From positions 1 to 6,139 of the forward strand of contig JAKLIL010000116.1 of NCBI GenBank assembly GCA_022709625.1: a DNA stretch of 6,139 nucleotides. Reading direction: 5' to 3'. The position numbers and the translations under genes were made by a program. The notes under the pieces were generated by a model. The model did not search any database and was not told the origin of the DNA. It saw nothing but the letters and a program-made list of their open reading frames with translations. How positions within the stretch are numbered: the first letter of the stretch is position 1; every line of letters starts with the position of its first letter. This document shows positions 1 through 4,336 of this stretch, piece after piece. This DNA comes from Verrucomicrobiota bacterium (lineage in GTDB: Bacteria > Verrucomicrobiota > Kiritimatiellia > CAIQIC01 > Lenti-01).

Positions 1-338
1 GGCAGGCCTTCGAGATAGTCCACGATGTCCTGGTTGCGGATTTTCAGCGCTTCGATCGGCGTCAGGCCGCGGCCTTCGATCAGCGCGCACAGCGCCTCCG
101 ACGCGGCAATGGCCGAGGTGCAGCCGAACGTCAGGTATTTGGCCTCGACGATCACATCCTTCAGCGGGTCGGGGTTGCGGTTGACCCGGAACGTGAACTT
201 CAGCGCGTCGCCGCACACGATGGACCCGTGCTGGCCGACGCCGTCGGCGTTGTCGATCTCGCCCAGATGCGTGCCGGGCTTGCCCTGCACCGCATCCATG
301 AAGATCCGCTTCGTCTTGTCGCTGTATTCCCAAGCCAT
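1..338 (-). CDS. nifU: NifU/IscU-like Fe-S cluster scaffold protein, N-terminal part (cut by window edge)
   Basis: Scaffold on which [Fe-S] clusters are assembled in the cytoplasm, with sulfur from a cysteine desulfurase, before transfer to apoproteins. Seen: 112 complete codons from the ATG at 338 to the left edge, beginning MAWEYSDKTKRIFMDAVQG. The family core is present: HGSIVCGDALKF with Cys42 and Asp44, then YLTFGCTSAIAASEAL with Cys73, then IEALKIRNQDIVDYLEGL. These are two of the three ligand cysteines and the conserved Asp. The third, in the family's PPxKxHCS motif, would lie just past the edge. The N-terminal stretch GKPGTHLGEI replaces the NPRNVG of classical IscU, so this is a variant subfamily. 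The start is supported by AAGGA (349-345) six bases upstream. It is transcribed away from the glycan operon and is probably functionally unrelated to it. Whether it is a single-domain IscU form or a longer NifU cannot be seen. Confidence 0.93.
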   Translation of the reverse strand, partial: MAWEYSDKTKRIFMDAVQGKPGTHLGEIDNADGVGQHGSIVCGDALKFTFRVNRNPDPLKDVIVEAKYLTFGCTSAIAASEALCALIEGRGLTPIEALKIRNQDIVDYLEGL

Positions 339-361
339 AACCTATCCTTCCAAGGCGGGTA

Positions 362-389
362 AACATACACTCCCGCGGCGGGAATTCAA
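362..389 (-). promoter_or_regulatory. Candidate sigma-70-type promoter of the nifU-like gene
   Basis: Read on the minus strand, TTGAAT (389-384) as -35 and TATGTT (367-362) as -10 are separated by 16 bases. Each matches 4 of 6 consensus positions. Transcription would start near 355, giving a leader of under 20 bases that carries the AAGGA ribosome binding site. The position is sensible for a gene starting at 338, but it is inferred by eye from weak consensus matches. Confidence 0.4.
371..383. repeat. Perfect 6-1-6 inverted repeat, possible operator
   Basis: TCCCGC (371-376), a single central G, and GCGGGA (378-383) form a perfect palindrome. It sits within the 16-base spacer of the candidate minus-strand promoter and in the middle of the divergent intergenic region. 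A one-base loop makes an RNA hairpin unlikely, so a DNA-binding dimer site is the natural reading. No regulator family is recognised. In GC-rich DNA a short GC palindrome can occur by chance. Confidence 0.35.
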
Positions 390-441
390 CTGTTTGCCGT
401 GCGGATTGTCTTGATTTCAGGCCCGTTTCCTTGGACAAAAC

Positions 442-446
442 GGAGG
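442..446 (+). promoter_or_regulatory. Unusually close Shine-Dalgarno of the GT2 gene
   Basis: A strong GGAGG lies only one base (T447) before the ATG at 448, much closer than the usual 5-9 bases. The frame has a stop (TGA at 412-414) upstream and no ATG, GTG or TTG between it and 448. The glycosyltransferase core begins at residue 8, so no later start fits either. Confidence 0.5.
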
Positions 447-447
447 T

Positions 448-1419
448 ATGGACGCAACGACGCCGCTGATTTCCGTGGTCACGCCCGTGTACATGGCCGC
501 AGGTTGCCTCGAGGAACTCTGCCGGCGGCTGGTGGCCGCGCTGGAGCCCATCACGCCGAATTTCGAAATCATCCTGGCGGAAGACGCCAGCCCGGACAAC
601 TCGTGGACGGTCGTGGAGCGCTTGGCGCGGGCCGAGCCCCGTTGCAAAGGGATCCGCCTGGCGCGCAATTTCGGCCAGCACTACGCCATCACGGCCGGCC
701 TCGCGCACGCCGCCGGGGACTGGGTGGTCGTGATGGATTGCGACCTGCAGGACCAGCCCGAGGAAATCGCCAAACTGTACCGGACGGCGCGGGAAGGGAA
801 TTTCGACGTGGTCTTCGGCCGCCGCGTGCGGCGGCAAGACACCTGGCTCAAGCGCATGTCGTCCAAATGCTTCTACGCCGTCTACAACTACTTCACGGAA
901 GTCCGGTTCGACAACACCGTCGCCAATTTCAGCATCTCGCGCCGGGCCGTGATCGCGGAATTCCTCCGGATGCGGGAGCACAACCGCTGTTTTCCGCTGT
1001 TCATCCAATGGCTGGGGTTCGCGGTGGGCTACGTCGCGGTGGCGCATGCGGAACGGTTCGCGGGCAAAACGTCCTACGACCTGCGCAAGCTGCTGCGCCT
1101 GTCGGCGGAAAGCATCGTCTCGCAATCGAACAAGCCGCTCTACCTCTCCATCGCCTTCGGGCTGTTTCTGGCCGCCGTGGCGTTTTTGGTCGCGCTCTAC
1201 TATCTCGGCAAGTATTTCTTCCGGGGCATTCCGGTGACGGGCTGGACCAGCACCATCGTGTCGCTGTGGTTCCTCGGCGGGGTCATGCTGGCCAATCTCG
1301 GCGTGCTGGGACTGTATCTGGGGCGGGTGTTCAACGAAGTCAAGAACCGCCCGCTGTACGTGATCCGGCAACGCATCGGCTGGCGCGACCGCAATCCGGG
1401 CGATGGAGCGGCGTCATAA
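448..1419 (+). CDS. GT2 polyprenyl-phosphate glycosyltransferase, GtrB/ArnC/DPM1 type, membrane-anchored
   Basis: Predicted to transfer a sugar from a nucleotide donor to undecaprenyl (polyprenyl) phosphate at the inner face of the membrane, making a lipid-linked donor for an outer-face transferase. Seen in 323 residues: the GT-A core starts at once (LISVVTPVYMAAG, 7-19). EDASPDNSW follows at 45-53. RNFGQHYAITAGLAHAAGDW (73-92) is diagnostic of the DPM1/GtrB branch. The metal-binding DCD of MDCDLQDQPEEI has Asp97 and Asp99. The C-terminal part has GKTSYDLRKLLRL (206-218), then two membrane segments at about 231-255 and 266-292, ending in a basic tail. Length and two-helix layout match GtrB/ArnC enzymes. 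It opens the operon, and its TAA overlaps the next ATG (TAATG). Its likely partner is the GT-C membrane protein at the operon's right end. The sugar carried cannot be read from the sequence. Confidence 0.92.
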   Translation: MDATTPLISVVTPVYMAAGCLEELCRRLVAALEPITPNFEIILAEDASPDNSWTVVERLARAEPRCKGIRLARNFGQHYAITAGLAHAAGDWVVVMDCDLQDQPEEIAKLYRTAREGNFDVVFGRRVRRQDTWLKRMSSKCFYAVYNYFTEVRFDNTVANFSISRRAVIAEFLRMREHNRCFPLFIQWLGFAVGYVAVAHAERFAGKTSYDLRKLLRLSAESIVSQSNKPLYLSIAFGLFLAAVAFLVALYYLGKYFFRGIPVTGWTSTIVSLWFLGGVMLANLGVLGLYLGRVFNEVKNRPLYVIRQRIGWRDRNPGDGAAS

Positions 1420-2156
1420 TGCCCGTGCAGGTCCGCGCCTGGGATTCCCGGTTCTTCGGATATCCGGTGGCTTCCGCCGAACTCGGTCCCGCCGTCCCCG
1501 CTCTGGCCGCGGTCGTGGACATCCTGCAAGAAGCGCGCCAGGCCGGCATCCGGCTCCTGTATTTATCGCTGCCGCCGCTGGGGAACGACCTCCGGCGGGC
1601 CGTCGAACGGGCCGGGGCCCGGTTCGTTGGCCGGCGGCGCGAATACGCCATGGCGGCGCATATGCCCCCACCCGCCGCAGTGCAACCGGACCTTGTCACA
1701 TGCCGCGAGCATCGCGCGCCCTTGGAGGCCCTCGCCCTGGCGAGCGGCGAGCAGAGCCGTTTCCGCCTCGATCCCGGCTTCCAAAACCGGGAATTCGAAC
1801 GCCTCTACGCCGAGTGGCTGGCGGTGGCCCTCCGCGGCGAGGGCGGCAAATGCGCATTCGTGGCAGGAAGTCGGGATGCACCCCGGGGATTGATCACCGT
1901 GGAACCCGGCCCCGCGGCCCGAATCGGATTGCTGGCGGTGGCCGCCGACCAGCGCGGCCGCGGCTTGGGACGCCGCCTTGTGGCCGAAGCCGAACGGTTC
2001 TGCGTGGAACGCGGCATCGGCGAACTCCGCGTGGCCACGCAAGCGGCCAATCCAGCCGCCTGCCGGCTGTACGAAGCTTGCGGGTTCCAACCCATCGCGG
2101 ATACCGACTGGTTCCACGCCTGGTCGCCAATTTCGGCGCCCACTCGCCGCCCGTAG
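1419..2156 (+). CDS. wecD: WecD-like GNAT acetyltransferase (dTDP-4-amino-4,6-dideoxygalactose N-acetyltransferase)
   Basis: Predicted to move an acetyl group from acetyl-CoA to the 4-amino group of dTDP-4-amino-4,6-dideoxy-D-galactose (dTDP-Fuc4N), giving dTDP-Fuc4NAc in the cytoplasm. Seen in 245 residues: an N-terminal half with WDSRFFGYPV (8-17) and EQSRFR (111-116), then RLYAEWLAVALRG (128-140). The C-terminal GNAT core has ARIGLLAVAADQRGRGLG (167-184) with the acetyl-CoA loop at Q178-G184, followed by LRVATQAANPAACRLYEACG (203-222). By comparison with recalled E. coli WecD, the QSRFR, YAxW, ARIGLLA and LRVATQ blocks are shared. Tyr218 aligns with the proposed general acid Tyr208. The acetyl-CoA loop is more canonical than in E. 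coli. The ATG overlaps the previous TAA, with GGAG at 1405-1408, so translation is probably coupled. The wecE-like gene directly downstream supports the substrate. A related amino-sugar is the main alternative. Confidence 0.87.
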   Translation: MPVQVRAWDSRFFGYPVASAELGPAVPALAAVVDILQEARQAGIRLLYLSLPPLGNDLRRAVERAGARFVGRRREYAMAAHMPPPAAVQPDLVTCREHRAPLEALALASGEQSRFRLDPGFQNREFERLYAEWLAVALRGEGGKCAFVAGSRDAPRGLITVEPGPAARIGLLAVAADQRGRGLGRRLVAEAERFCVERGIGELRVATQAANPAACRLYEACGFQPIADTDWFHAWSPISAPTRRP

Positions 2157-2160
2157 AGGA
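2156..2160 (+). promoter_or_regulatory. Shine-Dalgarno of the wecE-like gene
   Basis: GAGGA overlaps the last base of the upstream TAG stop and lies six bases before the ATG at 2167. It fixes this start rather than any in-frame start further upstream inside the acetyltransferase gene. Confidence 0.7.
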
Positions 2161-2166
2161 CCATCC

Positions 2167-3294
2167 ATGCCAATACCCTTCAACCAACCCTTTTTGACCG
2201 GCAAGGAGACCGACTACATCCGCCAGGCCGTCGAATCCGGCAAGATCTCCGGCAACGGGGAATTCACGCAGAGATGCCAGCGCTTCCTGGAGGAACGCTA
2301 CGGGTTCCGCAAGGTTCTGCTGACGACCAGCTGCACCGACGCCCTGGAAATGGCGGCGATTCTCGCCGAGGTCGGTCCCGGCGACGAGGTCATCGTGCCG
2401 TCGTTCACTTTCGTGTCCAGCGCGCTGGCCTTCGTGCGCCAAGGCGCCCGGATTGTGTTCGCGGACAGCCGGCCCGATCATCCCAACCTGGATTTGGACC
2501 GGGTGGAAGCCCTGGTGACGCCGCGGACCAAGGTGCTGGCGGTGGTGCACTATGCGGGCGTGGCCTGCGACATGGACCGCGCCATGGAATTGGCGCGGAA
2601 GCACAACCTGCTGGTCGTGGAAGACGCCGCGCAGGCCATCGACGCAACCTACAAGGGACGGCCCCTCGGCGGCATCGGCCACCTCGGGTGCTTCTCCTTC
2701 CACGAGACCAAAAACATCATCTGCGGCGAAGGCGGGGCCCTGATCGTCAACGACGACCGCTTCCGGCGCCGCGCGGAGATCATCTGGGAAAAGGGCACGA
2801 ACCGGGCCGAATTCTTCCGCGGCGAGGTGAACAAATACGGCTGGGTGGACATGGGCTCGTCCTTCCTGCCGTCCGAAATCATCGCCGCGTTTCTCTATGC
2901 CCAACTCGAGCACCTGGACGACATCCAGGCCAAGCGCAAGGCCCTTTGGAACATCTACGCCGAGGAACTCGCGCCCGTGGCCCACCAACGGGGATTGGCC
3001 TTGCCCCCCATCCCCTCCTACGCATGCAACAACGCCCACATGTTCTATGGGCTGTGTTCGTCCCTCGAGGAACGCACGGCGCTGATCGCGCGCCTGAAAG
3101 CCAACGGCGTTCTGGCCGTGTTCCATTACCTGTCCCTGCACAAAAGCCCCTTCTTCGCCGCGAAGCACGACGGCCGGGAACTCCCCCACGCCGACCGCTT
3201 CGCCGACACCATCGTGCGGCTGCCGATGTACTTCGCCCTCGCGCCCGGCCAAGTGCGGGAGGTTTGCGAAATCGTCCAAGGATTCTACGCCTAG
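2167..3294 (+). CDS. wecE: WecE-like dTDP-4-amino-4,6-dideoxygalactose transaminase (PLP, DegT/DnrJ/EryC1 family)
   Basis: PLP-dependent sugar aminotransferase. WecE converts dTDP-4-keto-6-deoxy-D-glucose plus glutamate to dTDP-4-amino-4,6-dideoxy-D-galactose, the precursor of Fuc4NAc. Seen in 375 residues (E. coli WecE is about the same length): IPFNQPFLTGKETDYI (3-18), LLTTSCTDALEMAA (51-64), PGDEVIVPSFTFVSSA (71-86), HYAGVACDMD (128-137). VVEDAAQ has the cofactor-ring Asp153 and Gln156. CFSFHETKN carries Lys182, the expected Schiff-base lysine. Further on are EKGTNRAEFFRGEVNKY (208-224), NNAHMFY (288-294) and VFHYLSLH (318-325). The many long identical blocks to recalled E. coli WecE make this subfamily more likely than VioA, DesV or ArnB types. 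No catalytic residue appears missing. It sits 10 bases after its likely pathway partner WecD. The product's galacto configuration is inferred from family membership. Confidence 0.92.
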   Translation: MPIPFNQPFLTGKETDYIRQAVESGKISGNGEFTQRCQRFLEERYGFRKVLLTTSCTDALEMAAILAEVGPGDEVIVPSFTFVSSALAFVRQGARIVFADSRPDHPNLDLDRVEALVTPRTKVLAVVHYAGVACDMDRAMELARKHNLLVVEDAAQAIDATYKGRPLGGIGHLGCFSFHETKNIICGEGGALIVNDDRFRRRAEIIWEKGTNRAEFFRGEVNKYGWVDMGSSFLPSEIIAAFLYAQLEHLDDIQAKRKALWNIYAEELAPVAHQRGLALPPIPSYACNNAHMFYGLCSSLEERTALIARLKANGVLAVFHYLSLHKSPFFAAKHDGRELPHADRFADTIVRLPMYFALAPGQVREVCEIVQGFYA

Positions 3295-3302
3295 TTTTGC
3301 CT

Positions 3303-3344
3303 ATGTTTCGGATTCCCGTTGTGCTTGATTCGCCGCGTCCGTGA
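3303..3344 (+). other. 13-codon mini-ORF between wecE and the next gene
   Basis: ATG at 3303 opens a frame reading MFRIPVVLDSPRP that stops at TGA 3342-3344, overlapping the GTG start of the next gene as GTGA. No ribosome binding site precedes it. It could be chance, a coupling leader, or the displaced N-terminus of the downstream glycosyltransferase in another frame. Confidence 0.15.
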
Positions 3345-4336
3345 ATCGCCGCCCATCCATATTGACCAACATGGCGTTCCGCGAAAGCCGGGTCTGGAGC
3401 GCGGCGGTCGCGACCATTTGCCGAGAGCATGAGACCCCCGACGATCTGAACCCGCTGCGGCAAGCCGTCCGCCTATTGCGGCTCCGCTCCCGCTTCGACG
3501 CCGTGGTCACCATGGGCGCCCGCGCCTCCCTCGTCTATGGCGTCCTGTGCGGACTCCTTGGGCGCCCATCCAAACAGGTCATGACCGAAGTCTTCCTGGA
3601 CGCAGCCCGTCCGGCATCTCCGCTCTGGCGGCTAAAAACCGCGCTGTTCCGCTGGACGGCCCGCCGGTCGCTCGGCATCTTAACCAACAGCATCCCCGAG
3701 GTGAACCTGATCGCCCGGCGTTTCGCCGTTCAGGAAAGCCGCCTGCGGTTCGTCCCCATGTACACGACCATCGCGCGGCCCGGCCCATCGCCCCGCCGCG
3801 ACGGCGGGGTGGTTTCCATCGGCCGCACGTTGCGCGATCTCGACACCTTGTTTCAAGCGGCACCCGCCATCCAAGCCGCCGTGAACGTGGTGGTGGGCCA
3901 GGACGACCGCTTGCCAAGTCCCGTGCCGGCCAACATGCGCGTGTTCCGTGAAATTCCCTTGGCCGAGTGCCAGGAATTGCTGGGTCGGGCCGCCGTGGTG
4001 GCCATTCCCCTGCTGCCGTCCGAACGTTCTACGGGCCAAGTGGTGCTGTTCGAAGCGATGGCGCTGGGTAAACCGGTGGTCGCCACCCGTACCCACGGCA
4101 CGGTGGATTACGTCCGCGACGGCGAGAATGGCCTCTTGGTCGCGCCCGGCGACGCCGCGGGACTGGCGGCAGCCGTCAATCGGGTCTTGGCGGATGCCGA
4201 TTTGGCTACGCGGCTGGGCACCGCCGCTGTAGCGGACGCCCGAACGGAATTGGACATGGAACTCCATGCGCAGCGCAAGCTCGACGCCATCCGTGCGCTC
4301 TGGGAAACTTCCGCGGCATCGGCGAGGTCCGCATGA
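3341..4336 (+). CDS. GT-B fold glycosyltransferase, GT4-like
   Basis: Predicted cytoplasmic, retaining-type glycosyltransferase acting on a nucleotide-sugar donor during glycan assembly. Seen in 331 residues: a short N-terminal domain (about 1-145), then a linker and a C-terminal nucleotide-binding domain. The latter has VVSIGRTLRDLDTLFQA (157-173), VVVGQDDR (183-190) and AAVVAIPLLPSERSTGQ (217-233). FEAMALGKPVVATRTHGTVDY (237-257) and DGENGLLVAPGD (260-271) follow. These last blocks are typical GT4 donor-site signatures. In the EX7E motif the second Glu is Glu238, but the first position is Ser230. No signal peptide or clear membrane helix is seen. The start is uncertain: GTG 3341 is the first start after an in-frame TGA at 3326, but neither it nor TTG 3362 or ATG 3371 has a good ribosome binding site. 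GTG retains the predicted first strand (PSILTN). The stop overlaps the next start. Fuc4NAc transfer is possible, but it does not resemble WecF. Confidence 0.8.
   Translation: MNRRPSILTNMAFRESRVWSAAVATICREHETPDDLNPLRQAVRLLRLRSRFDAVVTMGARASLVYGVLCGLLGRPSKQVMTEVFLDAARPASPLWRLKTALFRWTARRSLGILTNSIPEVNLIARRFAVQESRLRFVPMYTTIARPGPSPRRDGGVVSIGRTLRDLDTLFQAAPAIQAAVNVVVGQDDRLPSPVPANMRVFREIPLAECQELLGRAAVVAIPLLPSERSTGQVVLFEAMALGKPVVATRTHGTVDYVRDGENGLLVAPGDAAGLAAAVNRVLADADLATRLGTAAVADARTELDMELHAQRKLDAIRALWETSAASARSA
4324..4328 (+). promoter_or_regulatory. Shine-Dalgarno of the GT-C membrane protein gene
   Basis: GAGGT lies inside the end of the preceding gene, four bases before the ATG at 4333. With the ATGA overlap (4333-4336) it indicates coupled translation of the two genes. 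Confidence 0.5.

Noticed and set aside
25..414. Plus-strand frame over the left edge
   Set aside because: It is the complement of the nifU-like gene, whose cysteine motifs are on the minus strand.
390..447. A plus-strand promoter for the glycan operon, for example using TTGCCG at 394-399
   Set aside because: No acceptable -10 box occurs at 16-18 bases from it or from other candidates. A promoter probably lies in this region, but I cannot place it.
399..1418. Upstream extension of the acetyltransferase frame through the GT2 gene
   Set aside because: The extension is arginine/alanine/glycine-rich shadow sequence with no domain. The GT2 frame is clearly real, and the TAATG junction gives the natural start at 1419.
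1894..3279. A 461-codon open frame on the minus strand opposite the wecE-like gene
   Set aside because: It shows no recognisable domain, it lies opposite a gene with many intact family motifs, and long antisense frames are expected in GC-rich coding DNA.
3295..3340. Terminator or internal promoter between the wecE-like and GT4-like genes
   Set aside because: No hairpin followed by a T-run and no convincing -35/-10 pair. The only T-run is TTTT right after the wecE stop.
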